From Akkermansiaceae bacterium (lineage in GTDB: Bacteria > Verrucomicrobiota > Verrucomicrobiia > Verrucomicrobiales > Akkermansiaceae), in NCBI GenBank assembly GCA_024233135.1, contig JACKPZ010000005.1, positions 124,001-188,000 of the forward strand: DNA of 64,000 bases. Reading direction: 5' to 3'. A program made the translations under genes and the position numbers. Positions 18,201 through 26,736 of this stretch are shown here, piece by piece; within the stretch, counting starts at the first letter, position 1; each line of letters opens with the position of its first letter. The notes beneath the pieces are model-generated. The model saw only the letters and a list, made by a program, of their open reading frames with translations. It was not told the origin of the DNA and made no database searches.

Positions 18201-21200
18201 TGTCCATCGCCGCGCTCGCGGATGGCGGAGTCCCCTCGTCGATCGGAGCGGCCGGAACTTCGTCCAGCAACCTGGTGCTCAACGGCGCCACCCTCCGTCA
18301 CGACGGAGCCCAGACCGCGACCAACCGCGGGATGACCCTCGGCGCCAGCGGCGGCATCCTGCATGTTCCCGGAAACTCACTGCAGATCGGTGGAACCATC
18401 GTCGGTTCGGGTGGCCTGACGAAGACGGGCGCCGGACTGCTGCTGATCGCCGGTTCCAACACGTTCTCCGGCGGTTCCCACATCGACCAGGGGACGATCC
18501 AGCTCGCTTCGGACACCGCCAACGAATTCGGCCTCGGCACCGGATCGATCACGTTCGGCGGTGGCACGCTGTCGATGACGAGCAACATCAGTTCGTATAA
18601 CTCCGCGACCTATCAGCTCGTCGTCCCCGGCGGGCAAACCGGCCGCCTCAACGCGGACGGACGATGCGATCTGTACGGCACGCTCACCGGGTCGGGTGAT
18701 TTCACCTTCTACGTTCCCTACGTCCGGACGAACCTGTTTGCGAACTGGTCCGCGTTTTCCGGCGTCCTTCATGTGATCTGCGATGGCGACGGTGGCGATT
18801 TCCGCCTCGCGAACACCGCCGGACTTCCGAACGCGACGCTCGACCTCGGGGACAACGTCCACCTCTACTCCCGAGCCGGGACCGGAACGACGGTGTTCGA
18901 CATCGGTGCTCTTTCCGGATCGGTGGATTCCACGATCAACGCGGGGGGCGGCACCGGAGACTCGACGAACCAACCGGCGCACTGGCGGATTGGCGGCCTC
19001 GGAGTGGACTCCACGTTTGAAGGCGTGATTTCGGGCACTTCGATCGTAACCAAAACCGGCGCGGGAACTCTGACCCTGTCCGGTGCGTCCACGTATTCCG
19101 GGGCAACCACCGTCTCGGCCGGCCGCCTGCGGATCGACGGCAGCCTCAGCGGGAGCAACGTCACCGTCCAGAACGGCGGCGTCCTCGGCGGAAACGGATC
19201 GATCACCGGCAACGTGACCCTCAACAGCGGCAGCGGAATCGAGCTGGGGGCCACTCCGCTCGCCATCACCGGCAATCTGACCGCCAACGGCGGCATCGAC
19301 ATCCTGCCGCTGAATCCGACCGCGCCGGGAACCTACGTCGTCGCCACCTACACCGGTTCGTTCGGCGGCACCCCGGTCTTCACATGGGGCGGAGCCGGAA
19401 CCGCGACGTTCTCCACCTCCGGAAACCAGATCAGTGTCACCATTTCGGATCCTGCTTCGAAGATCCATCACTACACGTTCAACGACAACACCTTCACCGA
19501 TTTGGTGGGGGACCTCGACGGCACCGCGTCCGGCGCGGCGAATCTCTCCGCCGGATCGCTTGTTCTAACCGGTGGTAGCGGGCTGCTCGACGCGGCCGGT
19601 CTCGCGATCCACAACTACGCGTCGATCTCGATCGAATTCTGGGCCACCTCGAACGACGCCGCGAACACCGGATATCACGCCCTGTTCGGCTTGGGGGAAA
19701 TCAATCCGGCCAATCCGAATCTCGCGTCAAACTACATCCTCCTCACCACGCACCGTGGGGATAATGTGATCCGCGGCGCGATCGCCACCAACAACCAGGA
19801 TGCGGATCCATGGAGCGAAGAGGACGGTGTATCCACTCCGGAGATCAACGACGCATCGGAACATCACTACGTGCTTACCGTTTCCGGCACGCAGTTGGAG
19901 TTGTTCGTGGATGGCGCGTCGGTCGGTCAACAGGCGACCACCCAGAGCCTTGCGAACGTCGGCGCCGGGATCGCGACGGTCGGTGCGCTCTATCCATCAG
20001 ACGCCCCGTGGCAGGGCAGTGTCGATGAATTCGCGATCTATCAGGGAGTTCTCACCCCGGCCGAAGTGGCCGCGGCCTATGCGTCCGGTCCCGTTCCGAA
20101 CCCCACGGACAGCGATGGCGATCTGATTCCCGACGATTGGGAACTGACCTATTACCCGACGGTCGAAACCGCCGGCCCGCTCGATGATACCGACGGCGAC
20201 GGATTCAACACATGGATCGAGTGGAAGGCCGGAACCAACCCCGCCAGCGGAGCGTCCCAACCCGGCAACGCGGTCCCGGGAAGCATCACTCTGGAGCCCG
20301 CCGCCGACGCGTTCGTTTTCCAAAACGATGGGGGCAGTTCGGCGAATTCCCAGAACTTCGGAACTTCCGCGGAACTCGATCTGTTCCAGCAAGGCACCGG
20401 TCTGTATGCCTTCTCCTACGTCCGTTTCGACCTCGGCACCCTGCCGTCCGAAGCGACGATCGATGCCGCCACGCTCACCTTCACCAAGGTGACCAACACC
20501 AACGAGGGCGTCGATTCGGTGAGAAACGACAACCTGACGACCGGCCGCTTCGGCGTGTGGGGTATGCTCGACGTCGCCGGAAACACCCCGCAGGACTGGT
20601 CCGAAACCGGAATCACCGCGGACAGCGCCGGGGCGGAGCTGACCGGCGGCGCCAATCCCCAGTTCGACACCGCGACGCCGCGCGCCGTGAGTTTCGACGG
20701 GATCGGGGAAACCGTGTCCGGCACCGGGGTGGGCTCGACCGCCGCGAACACCGACAGCGGCGGTGGTGCTCTCACCGGTTTCCTCCAAGGACGTCTCGAT
20801 GCCACGGCGGGTTCCGGACTCGCCACGTTCCTTGTCGATTTCGCCGAGGACCGCTCCGCCACCAGTGGACGCGGATTCGCCCTTGGCAGCCGCGAGGCAT
20901 CAAGCGGGAATCGCCCGACACTCGAAATCGACTACACCGCAGGCGCTCCTCTGCCCAATCCCGACGAGGATGCCGACGGTCTTCAGGACGCGTGGGAAGC
21001 CGCGTATTTCGGAACCCTCGACCTCTCCGGGGATGAGGACGGCGACGGCGATGGAACACCCGCATGGCTCGAGCAGGCCCTCGGGCTGGATCCCCATGAC
21101 GCGAACGATCGTTTCCATGCGGGATGGCTCGAATCCACGCCGGGATCATTCGATCTGACTTGGCCGAACGGCCCGGGGGTGACGTTCACGGTGGAGTCGT

Positions 21201-21337
21201 CGTCGACCCTCGGCCCCGTCTGGAACCCGGAGGCGTCCTATGAGGGCGCCGGAACACCCGCGACTTTGTCCCACCCGATGGGCTCGCTTCCCGGAGGCAA
21301 AAAATTCCTCCGCGTGCGGGCGAATCCGGCACCGTGA
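15251..21337 (+). CDS. Giant secreted PL11 rhamnogalacturonan lyase with repeats, LamG and CBM96-like domains
   Basis: A 2028-residue exported protein. The signal peptide is residues 1-24 (ends APVFG). The PL11 domain (about 25-625) is a beta-propeller that cleaves rhamnogalacturonan I; it shows MEDLGRGVVAQRTGSGSTYV, VSWRMLGSDDEDIAFNLYR, VWVGDFNGDGEYDFLCDRL, FWGDILGDWREELVL and QYRVQTTTKGYVQGSYVDYY. Then come beta-strand repeats (about 720-1400), a LamG domain (IHHYTFNDNTFTDLVGDLDG onward), a DSDGDLIPDDWE repeat, a DNRLRE/CBM96-like module (about 1680-1890) and a C-terminal DEDADGLQDAWEAAYFGTL block plus beta domain. The last block parallels the PL1 protein. The start at 15251 is set by the signal peptide. 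Its stop lies only 7 nt from the convergent DUF2288 gene. Confidence 0.87.
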   Translation: MPRFPYDPIWLTLLLAATAAPVFGQRQMEDLGRGVVAQRTGSGSTYVSWRMLGSDDEDIAFNLYRSVNGAAGVKLNVSPLTATTDYQDSPGSGILGGSSVGYYVKPVVDGVEQAASAAWTLPAAADIEPFFELPFIGDPGPDGPYDTKFVWVGDFNGDGEYDFLCDRLSTLGSGHEQFLEAYLQDGSFLWRMHMGPNSLDQSNSYEPDSSAISIGDCDNVTCFDINGDGHAEAIVRTSNGVTVKNASGTTVTTISDANNNRQFITVIDGMAGTEIDSIELPNAFLSDGPYNSRVFIAYLDGKTPSIVTVSNNRIGTGSFNRQWSAFDFDGGSLSLRWTWEQPPGVPGAEGHQIRIADVDNDGRDEIIDLGHVMDDDGTRLYVTDLTHGDRFHVADIHPLRPGLETFIIQQTNPTFLATAYMDSSTGEFYRRWYSNSLVDVARGLAIDMDPNHLGMEMFSTQPGIFNADTTEVFSNSIFPFEGLWWDGDTGREFIMGPNSGSTSPAIEKFNPATGGNTRLYVNGNNIYSWSVHNAYGGRPAFWGDILGDWREELVLTKNDYSGLRIFSSNTPAQDRRRTLMHNAQYRVQTTTKGYVQGSYVDYYLGFETTEDPPPPIDDTDHTWVGASPVFDASVCPDGESILFDLSGDNSQPVAVTGTRSPERVKVFSSIDYVFDGTAGSLSGTMDLIKAGAGSLSIVGSHDFSGPTEVWDGALIVDGTLSSTPVTIHGGTWGAPLARGETGGRLGGSGTIQQPVTLAWRGAIAPGDGNGDAATLNLAGGLTCGEDTSFSLDLSNSSASDLIAVTGDLTLDATTTLVIHPLDASLDPGTHTLVTYTGTFNGTLSDFEVDLPPGTPYSLADAGGAIQLTIPVTRSPGAITWNGGSNGNAWDLFQTANFQIGATPEKFIAGDTVTFDDTGSPNTTVTLDGDLSVGGVTVDTSLNYTFTGTGVISGSGGLTKSGSGTFTPGDGHTFTGPFTINGGTVSIAALADGGVPSSIGAAGTSSSNLVLNGATLRHDGAQTATNRGMTLGASGGILHVPGNSLQIGGTIVGSGGLTKTGAGLLLIAGSNTFSGGSHIDQGTIQLASDTANEFGLGTGSITFGGGTLSMTSNISSYNSATYQLVVPGGQTGRLNADGRCDLYGTLTGSGDFTFYVPYVRTNLFANWSAFSGVLHVICDGDGGDFRLANTAGLPNATLDLGDNVHLYSRAGTGTTVFDIGALSGSVDSTINAGGGTGDSTNQPAHWRIGGLGVDSTFEGVISGTSIVTKTGAGTLTLSGASTYSGATTVSAGRLRIDGSLSGSNVTVQNGGVLGGNGSITGNVTLNSGSGIELGATPLAITGNLTANGGIDILPLNPTAPGTYVVATYTGSFGGTPVFTWGGAGTATFSTSGNQISVTISDPASKIHHYTFNDNTFTDLVGDLDGTASGAANLSAGSLVLTGGSGLLDAAGLAIHNYASISIEFWATSNDAANTGYHALFGLGEINPANPNLASNYILLTTHRGDNVIRGAIATNNQDADPWSEEDGVSTPEINDASEHHYVLTVSGTQLELFVDGASVGQQATTQSLANVGAGIATVGALYPSDAPWQGSVDEFAIYQGVLTPAEVAAAYASGPVPNPTDSDGDLIPDDWELTYYPTVETAGPLDDTDGDGFNTWIEWKAGTNPASGASQPGNAVPGSITLEPAADAFVFQNDGGSSANSQNFGTSAELDLFQQGTGLYAFSYVRFDLGTLPSEATIDAATLTFTKVTNTNEGVDSVRNDNLTTGRFGVWGMLDVAGNTPQDWSETGITADSAGAELTGGANPQFDTATPRAVSFDGIGETVSGTGVGSTAANTDSGGGALTGFLQGRLDATAGSGLATFLVDFAEDRSATSGRGFALGSREASSGNRPTLEIDYTAGAPLPNPDEDADGLQDAWEAAYFGTLDLSGDEDGDGDGTPAWLEQALGLDPHDANDRFHAGWLESTPGSFDLTWPNGPGVTFTVESSSTLGPVWNPEASYEGAGTPATLSHPMGSLPGGKKFLRVRANPAP

Positions 21338-21344
21338 GCGAAAC

Positions 21345-21665
21345 TCACCCGCCGGCCGGCCGGCACAATACGAACGGGGAAACCACCAGCGCCTCGAATT
21401 CCGTCTCCGGTTTTTCCTCCCATTGCGAGGCGTGGAGTCCGCTGATCTTCACCATGTCTCCCGCTTTCAACAACGCCTCGATCCGGGATGCGTCGTTGGC
21501 AGCGATTGACGCGCCGACGTCCTCCAGCCGCAGCGACGGGTCCACGAAAAACAAGGTGTCGTGTTCGTAGTGCGGACGCAGGTAGCTCCAGGACACCACG
21601 CCGGTATACTTCGCGAGTTTCTCCTCGTCGGTGGATTCGTCGGTGCCGAGGAGTCCGTATCTCAT
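21345..21665 (-). CDS. DUF2288 domain protein
   Basis: A 106-residue cytosolic protein matching the small DUF2288 family of unknown function: EEKLAKYTGVVSWSYLRPHY, FFVDPSLRLEDVGASIAAND and IEALLKAGDMVKISGLHASQ line up with the family's acidic, helical core. An upstream ATG at 21695 would add ten residues (MILPDEPAST) and the frame is open still further, so the start is uncertain. It is convergent with the PL11 gene and divergent from the PEP-CTERM gene at 21875. Nothing nearby suggests a role. Confidence 0.7.
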   Translation of the reverse strand: MRYGLLGTDESTDEEKLAKYTGVVSWSYLRPHYEHDTLFFVDPSLRLEDVGASIAANDASRIEALLKAGDMVKISGLHASQWEEKPETEFEALVVSPFVLCRPAGG

Positions 21666-21874
21666 CGTGGAAGCGGGTTCGTCCGGAAGGATCATCGGCC
21701 GCAGCGTGCGGGCGGTGCCGGGCGGAACCAAGTGCAAACACCGCTGTTTCAGAGAGCCGGATAGCTTGGTTCGCCGAAGTTGTTTTGGCTTGTTAGGAAC
21801 CGGTCCGTAGGTAGGATCGTCGATCGGTTCTCTCACCGCCCCCCGCTCCGGAGAACCGCACATCTCCCCCCGCA

Positions 21875-22654
21875 ATGAACACAAGCATCCCCCTTCGGGC
21901 GGGGCTGTATGCCCTGCTTGCGTGCCTCGGCGCGCGTTCCCACGCCCAGTCCCTGGACTGGGGTGATTGGAGTTCCCCCGGCATCGGGACGTACGAAAAC
22001 GGCGAGAGCATCCTGATCCGCGCCGTGGACAACGCCTCGGTGGTTCCCGCCTCCGGCGAAATCACATCCGCGCACGCGGTATCCGGCGCGCTGCCGTTCG
22101 GCACCGCTCCCGGAGCCGGCGAATACGGCTTTTTCCACAACGCCGCTGCCACCTCCACCAGTTGGTCCGTCGAGATCGACCTTTCGGGTTTCTCGATCGG
22201 TGCGGATACCGTCATCGGCTTCTCGAATCTCGACGGGCGCGATTTCGCGGACCTCTCGCCATCGTATGCGGTGCTCGATTTCTACGATTCGTCGGGAAAC
22301 AAGGTGGCGCTTTCGCCGGCGAGTTTCCTCGGCAGCTATGACGTGACCTGGCAGGGCTACACGTGGGACGCGAATTCGTCGTTCGACCCGCTCACGGGCG
22401 TCTGGAGCGTGGCGGCGGACTCGGGCGCGGCCCACCCCGCGGGCTCGTATTTCGCCGCCGTGAGCGACGCGTTCTTCCTTTCGAACCTGCCCTCGGACGT
22501 TTCGCGGATCGTCTACACGAACTACGGCGGAACCGCCTACGCGTATGACAGCACGCTGTTCTACGCGGGACAAGCGGTGCCCGAGCCCTCGGCTCCGCTG
22601 CTTGGCCTGGCCGCTTGCGCGGGTTTCGCGCTGCGCCGCCGCCGGTCTCGTTAG
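21875..22654 (+). CDS. PEP-CTERM sorting domain protein
   Basis: A 259-residue exported protein. A signal peptide (about residues 1-24, ending SHAQS) precedes a beta-rich region with no recognised enzymatic domain. The C-terminus is a classic PEP-CTERM signal: VPEP, a hydrophobic stretch (SAPLLGLAACAGFAL) and an arginine cluster (RRRRSR). PEP-CTERM proteins are cleaved and processed by exosortase at the cell envelope and often end up in the exopolysaccharide layer. The body has low-complexity Ser/Gly/Asp composition typical of these substrates. It is transcribed divergently from the DUF2288 gene, with ychF beginning 76 nt downstream. Its ligand is unknown. Confidence 0.85.
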   Translation: MNTSIPLRAGLYALLACLGARSHAQSLDWGDWSSPGIGTYENGESILIRAVDNASVVPASGEITSAHAVSGALPFGTAPGAGEYGFFHNAAATSTSWSVEIDLSGFSIGADTVIGFSNLDGRDFADLSPSYAVLDFYDSSGNKVALSPASFLGSYDVTWQGYTWDANSSFDPLTGVWSVAADSGAAHPAGSYFAAVSDAFFLSNLPSDVSRIVYTNYGGTAYAYDSTLFYAGQAVPEPSAPLLGLAACAGFALRRRRSR

Positions 22655-22730
22655 AACCGCGCCCCGGCCATCGCGGCCGCGAAGAATTTCCTCGCCGCCG
22701 CCGCCCGCTCTCCCGCACCCTCCCGCCGCC

Positions 22731-23852
22731 ATGCTCAAGGCCGGAATCGTAGGACTCCCCAACGTCGGAAAATCGACCCTCTTCAACGCTGTCACCCGCA
22801 CCCGCAAGGCGGAGGCTGCGAACTATCCTTTCTGCACGATCGACCCGAACGTCGGCGTCGTCACCGTGCCCGACGCGCGGCTCGCCGTGCTCTCGAAAAT
22901 CTCGGGATCGCAGAAACTGGTGCCCACCGCCATCGAGTTCGTCGACATCGCCGGTCTCGTGAAGGGCGCCTCCGAAGGCGCGGGCCTCGGCAACCAGTTC
23001 CTCGCCAACATCCGCGAGACCGACGCCATCGTGCAGGTCGTCCGGTGTTTCGAAAACGACGACATCATCCATGAACTCGGGTCCGTCGATCCGGTGCGCG
23101 ACATCGAGATCATCAACGCCGAGTTGATCCTCGCCGACATCGCGTCGCTCGAGAAACGCCGCGTTTCCAGGGAAAAGAAGGCCAAGGGCGGCGACAAGGA
23201 GTCGAAGAAGGAAGTCGAGCTCATCGACCAGATCATGCCGCACCTCAACGAGGGCAAACCGGCCATCACCTTCGAGTTCAGCGAGGATGACGCCGAGATC
23301 GTGCGCGATTTCTTCCTGCTCTCGATGAAGCGCACCATCTACGCCTGCAACGTCACCGAAGACGAGATCGCCGCCGCCACCGCGGACCCGGACTCGATCC
23401 CGCTCGTCGCCAAGGTGCGCAAGTTCGCCGCCGAACACAGCGGCTCCGAGGCGGTCGTCATTTCCGCCCGCATCGAGGAGGAATTGAGCGAACTCTCGCC
23501 TGAGGAAGCCTCCGAGTTCCTCGCGGACATGGGGGTTTCCGACTCCGGTGTCTCCGCGCTCATCCGCGCCGTCTATCATCTGCTCGGCCTGCGCACCTAT
23601 CTCACCACCGGCGTCCAGGAAACCCGCGCCTGGACCATCCACGAAGGTGACAAGGCGCCCGCCGCCGCCGGCGTCATCCACACCGACTTCGAACGCGGCT
23701 TCATCGCCGCCGAGGTGGTGCACTATGACGACCTCGTCGCCCTCGGTTCCAAGTCCGCCTGCAAGGACGCCGGCAAACTCCGCATCGAAGGCAAGGAATA
23801 CGTCGTCAAGGACGGCGACGTCATCGAGTTCCGCTTCAATGTGAGCAAGTAA
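22731..23852 (+). CDS. ychF: Redox-regulated ribosome-associated ATPase YchF (Obg/OLA1 family)
   Basis: A 373-residue P-loop protein. G1 is GLPNVGKST (residues 8-16), and YPFCTIDPNVGVV is the switch I region typical of YchF. DIAGLVKGASEGAGLGNQFL is G3. A helical insert carries the basic EKKAKGGDKESKKE segment, and the TGS domain is C-terminal (LTTGVQETRAWTIHEG to KDGDVIEFRFNVSK). YchF prefers ATP over GTP and associates with ribosomes, affecting translation start-site choice and oxidative-stress responses in bacteria studied so far. The start at 22731 matches the universal M..GIVGLPNVGKST opening. The C-terminal VKDGDVIEFRFNV is intact, so the gene looks fully functional. Confidence 0.96.
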   Translation: MLKAGIVGLPNVGKSTLFNAVTRTRKAEAANYPFCTIDPNVGVVTVPDARLAVLSKISGSQKLVPTAIEFVDIAGLVKGASEGAGLGNQFLANIRETDAIVQVVRCFENDDIIHELGSVDPVRDIEIINAELILADIASLEKRRVSREKKAKGGDKESKKEVELIDQIMPHLNEGKPAITFEFSEDDAEIVRDFFLLSMKRTIYACNVTEDEIAAATADPDSIPLVAKVRKFAAEHSGSEAVVISARIEEELSELSPEEASEFLADMGVSDSGVSALIRAVYHLLGLRTYLTTGVQETRAWTIHEGDKAPAAAGVIHTDFERGFIAAEVVHYDDLVALGSKSACKDAGKLRIEGKEYVVKDGDVIEFRFNVSK

Positions 23853-23921
23853 AGGAGCGCGGACTTCCGTCCGTCATACGAAGCCTTGCCTCCCCGCGGT
23901 TTCTCCGGCTACGAATCCACC

Positions 23922-24434
23922 GTGCCGGAACCCGACACCGATCTCTGGCGGAACATCCGGTCCTTCGAACTCGACGATCCGGAAGCCGGCCTGCCGTTCA
24001 CAAGCCGGCTCGCACGCGAGCAATCGTGGACACATGCCGAGGCGGCTCGGGCGATCACGGAATACAAACGTTTCCTCTATCTCGCCATGATCGCAGGGCA
24101 TCCGGTGACCCCATCGGAGGCGGTCGATCAGGTATGGCACCTTCACCTGCTCTACACGCGAAGCTATTGGCAGGGCCTCTGCGGTGAGGCGCTCGGTCGC
24201 GAACTCCACCACGAACCGACCAAGGGCGGGGGAGGGGAAACCGGGAAATTCACCGATTGGTACGAGCGCACGCTCGAGAGCTACCGGCAGCACTTCGGAG
24301 AAAGCCCGCCATCCGATCTCTGGCCCGCGGCAAAGGTCCGCATGGCGCGAAAACCCGCGGCGCGCTGGGTCGAGCCCGGGCGCTTCTGGATCGTTCCCAA
24401 ACTCCGGCTCTTCCGCCGTTCCCCGTTTTCCTGA
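23922..24434 (+). CDS. Glycine-rich-domain family protein (paired with TIGR04222 gene)
   Basis: A 170-residue soluble protein. Conserved core: LPFTSRLAREQSWTHAEAAR, EYKRFLYLAMIAGHPVTPSE and AVDQVWHLHLLYTRSYW, then ELHHEPTKGG and WYERTLESYRQHFG. The VWHLH...Y histidines could bind metal. This corresponds to the family annotated as glycine-rich-domain-containing proteins; its biochemical role is unknown. The next gene starts at its stop codon (TGATG overlap) and encodes a TIGR04222 membrane protein, an association common to this family and suggesting joint function. GTG 23922 was chosen because it gives the expected MPEPDTDLWRNI start; a TTG at 23886 would add 12 residues. Confidence 0.75.
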   Translation: MPEPDTDLWRNIRSFELDDPEAGLPFTSRLAREQSWTHAEAARAITEYKRFLYLAMIAGHPVTPSEAVDQVWHLHLLYTRSYWQGLCGEALGRELHHEPTKGGGGETGKFTDWYERTLESYRQHFGESPPSDLWPAAKVRMARKPAARWVEPGRFWIVPKLRLFRRSPFS

Positions 24435-25369
24435 TGCATATGTTGTTCCTTGCCGAAATCCCCGTGTTCGACTGGCGCGGACCCGCGTTTCTCGTATTCT
24501 ATGGAGTCGCGCTGTTCGTCGCCATCGTCTGGTCCTATCTCCGCGGGCAACGGCTGAGCGACCGCTTCGACTCGCCCGGCGCACCCGCGGACCTCGGCGA
24601 TCCGTTCGAAGCCGCCTTCCTCGCCGGCGGCGCTCCGCGCGCTCAGCAAACCGCGGTCTGCTGCTTGTTGCGCAAGGGGCTGATCGAGTGGCGGAAATCT
24701 ACATTGAGCGGCCGCTTCGTCGCGGTGTCCGATGCGGCGACGCTGCCGCTGTCTCCGCTCGAACGCGACATCCTCTCCGCGATCCGCGGCAGCAGGAAGG
24801 GACTGAAACTCGCGGAACTCGGGACGCACGTGGGATCCCAACTCTCGGCTCTCGAAGCCCGCGTCGCCGCCGCCGGTCTCCGGCCCACCCGCAACGAGCT
24901 TTCGGGCAACGGCCTCCGCATATGTCTGCCGGTCGTTTTCGTGATGATCCTCGGTGTCATCAAACTTTTCATCGGCCTGTCCCGTGAAAAGCCGGTTGGT
25001 TTCCTCCTCATCGCCTTGTTGATATCGTTTGTCGCCGCGGCTGCCGTCGCCGGACTCTCCCAAAAGAAGGCCGGCCACCTCACACCCGCCGGAAAGGACC
25101 TGCTGGACCGCATGCGCGAAAAGAACAACGCGGCGCCCAAACCGAATTCCGCGATGGATGACCTGCCGGCTTGGGCGATGTCGATCGCCTTGTTCGGGCC
25201 TCTCGCAGATCCATGGATCGCCGGCCAGCAGGCGCTCGCGCAGGAACTTTCCCGCATCCAATCCGCCCAGGCCGCGGCGGCTTCCGGTGGCTGCGGCACC
25301 TCGGGCTGCAGCTCCGGCTGCGGTGGCAGCGGTTGTGGCGGCGGCTGCGGCGGATGTGGGGGAGATTGA
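24434..25369 (+). CDS. TIGR04222 membrane protein with Cys/Gly-rich tail
   Basis: A 311-residue inner-membrane protein. It begins with a membrane helix (FLVFYGVALFVAIVWSYL), has a cytosolic helical domain (QTAVCCLLRKGLIEWRK, LSPLERDILSAI, LEARVAAAGLRP), two more helices near 155-205 (ICLPVVFVMILGVIKLF; FLLIALLISFVAAAAV), and a tail of low complexity with many Cys and Gly (SGCGGSGCGGGCGGCGGD). This is the layout described for TIGR04222, whose members often end in such low-complexity stretches. Role unknown; metal binding or peptide-like processing of the tail is speculation. It is translationally coupled to the glycine-rich-domain gene upstream. A second ATG is at 24440. Confidence 0.78.
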   Translation: MHMLFLAEIPVFDWRGPAFLVFYGVALFVAIVWSYLRGQRLSDRFDSPGAPADLGDPFEAAFLAGGAPRAQQTAVCCLLRKGLIEWRKSTLSGRFVAVSDAATLPLSPLERDILSAIRGSRKGLKLAELGTHVGSQLSALEARVAAAGLRPTRNELSGNGLRICLPVVFVMILGVIKLFIGLSREKPVGFLLIALLISFVAAAAVAGLSQKKAGHLTPAGKDLLDRMREKNNAAPKPNSAMDDLPAWAMSIALFGPLADPWIAGQQALAQELSRIQSAQAAAASGGCGTSGCSSGCGGSGCGGGCGGCGGD

Positions 25370-25414
25370 GGAAATCGATAGGAATCCCGGTGCGCTTGTC
25401 GTATCGGTGGATCG

Positions 25415-26677
25415 ATGAAAACCTCGTTCTTGATCCTTGTGATGGGGTGTCTGGCGCTGCCCCTTCATGCCACCAACGCCGGACTCGGCACGGTGGACCA
25501 ACCGGTGAATCTCGGTGCGCAGGCCGACCCCTCGCGGATCCCGCTCGGCCCGGTGGCCGTGGAGTCGAACTACAACTATGGCCTCGGCCCCGCGATCTCC
25601 GCGCCCCGCCCCTCGTTGCACGGCGCGATGGAGTGGGAGAAGGGATCGATCCTCGATCAGAATCTCGCCAGCGTCTTCGGCATCACGGTTTCAAATCACG
25701 ACGCGCCCCAGACACCGGTGGAGATCCGGGTGAAGGGATGGCCGCGGCCGGAATACTCGCCCTACACCAAGGAACAGGTCGTCGCCTCCCTGATCCACTG
25801 CGTGCTCCGGTCGACGCGCGGCACCCTCAAGCACCCGATCGACATCCGCATTCTCGCCGATTCGTCCGACGATGCGAAGCGGTTGGAGAAATACTCCGGC
25901 GAATATGTGAACAGCGTCGTCGATCCCGACGATCTCCCGGAGAAACCCACGCCCGTGCCCGGCTGTGTGCTCGAAACCGACAGCAACGGCGTGACATGGG
26001 TCGTTTTCCCCGACTGCGCGGACGCTGCGAAACCAGCCGCCGCTCCCGTCTTCATGCCGTTCCGCCTGGGTGGCGAAGCGGGCCCGGACCTCCCGACCTG
26101 GCTGCTGCTTCCCGTCTGGCCCGGCACCGGAGTCTCGCGCGCCGACTCGCTCGCCATCCTCGGCCAGCCCTATCCGCTGTTTTACGATCGCTTCAAGCCG
26201 TCCACCGGCGGCGGCCCGGAGGTGAACTGCCTCTTCGCCGGCAAGTCCGGACCAACGCTCGACTCTTTCCGGGTCGTTGACGGGGAAACCTTCGAGGCGA
26301 TCTATCAATACCCGATGGTGGACAGCGAAACACTTTCCGCGTCCATCCTCGCTCTCGTCATTTCCGCCGCGCCGTCCGATGAAAAGCCGCTCTCCGTCAT
26401 CCTTCGAACCGGGAAGAGCGCTCCGCATGATTGGCTGGAGGATTTCCAATCCTGCGAAGGGTGGGAAACGGAGGTGACTCCGGACATGGCCGCAGGCAAA
26501 GCGGTGGGCGAGCGGATCGAACTCCGCGCCTCTTTCGCATGGGATGCCGCCGCCGCGAGGCTGTCGCGTGGCGCGCTGCCCAAGGTCGCCGCGGCACGCA
26601 CAATCACCGGTCAGGTCGTCCTCACGGCCGGAGAGGTCACGGAGAAGGTGGATGACGGACTTCCGGAACAACCGTGA
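25415..26677 (+). CDS. Uncharacterised secreted protein
   Basis: A 420-residue protein with a signal peptide (MKTSFLILVMGCLALPLHA, then TNAGLG). Motifs visible but not assignable are SNYNYGLGPAISAPRPSLHG, VEIRVKGWPRPEYSPYTKEQ, DIRILADSSDDAKRLEKYSG, FPDCADAAKPAA and FAWDAAAARLSRGAL. There are few cysteines and no membrane segment after the signal. It sits downstream of the TIGR04222 gene (45 nt) and its stop lies 59 nt upstream of another small exported protein, so these may be one expression unit. No family was recognised and no function is proposed. Protein-like codon use and the clean signal peptide make it a real gene. Confidence 0.65.
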   Translation: MKTSFLILVMGCLALPLHATNAGLGTVDQPVNLGAQADPSRIPLGPVAVESNYNYGLGPAISAPRPSLHGAMEWEKGSILDQNLASVFGITVSNHDAPQTPVEIRVKGWPRPEYSPYTKEQVVASLIHCVLRSTRGTLKHPIDIRILADSSDDAKRLEKYSGEYVNSVVDPDDLPEKPTPVPGCVLETDSNGVTWVVFPDCADAAKPAAAPVFMPFRLGGEAGPDLPTWLLLPVWPGTGVSRADSLAILGQPYPLFYDRFKPSTGGGPEVNCLFAGKSGPTLDSFRVVDGETFEAIYQYPMVDSETLSASILALVISAAPSDEKPLSVILRTGKSAPHDWLEDFQSCEGWETEVTPDMAAGKAVGERIELRASFAWDAAAARLSRGALPKVAAARTITGQVVLTAGEVTEKVDDGLPEQP

Positions 26678-26736
26678 GCATGTCGGCACGCGACTCGCGT
26701 CTTGCCAGAGTCACGGTTTTCCCGGAATGCTCCGTC

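Noticed and set aside
22392..23723. 443-codon minus-strand frame across ychF
   Set aside because: Shadow of YchF; the sense strand carries all G-motifs.
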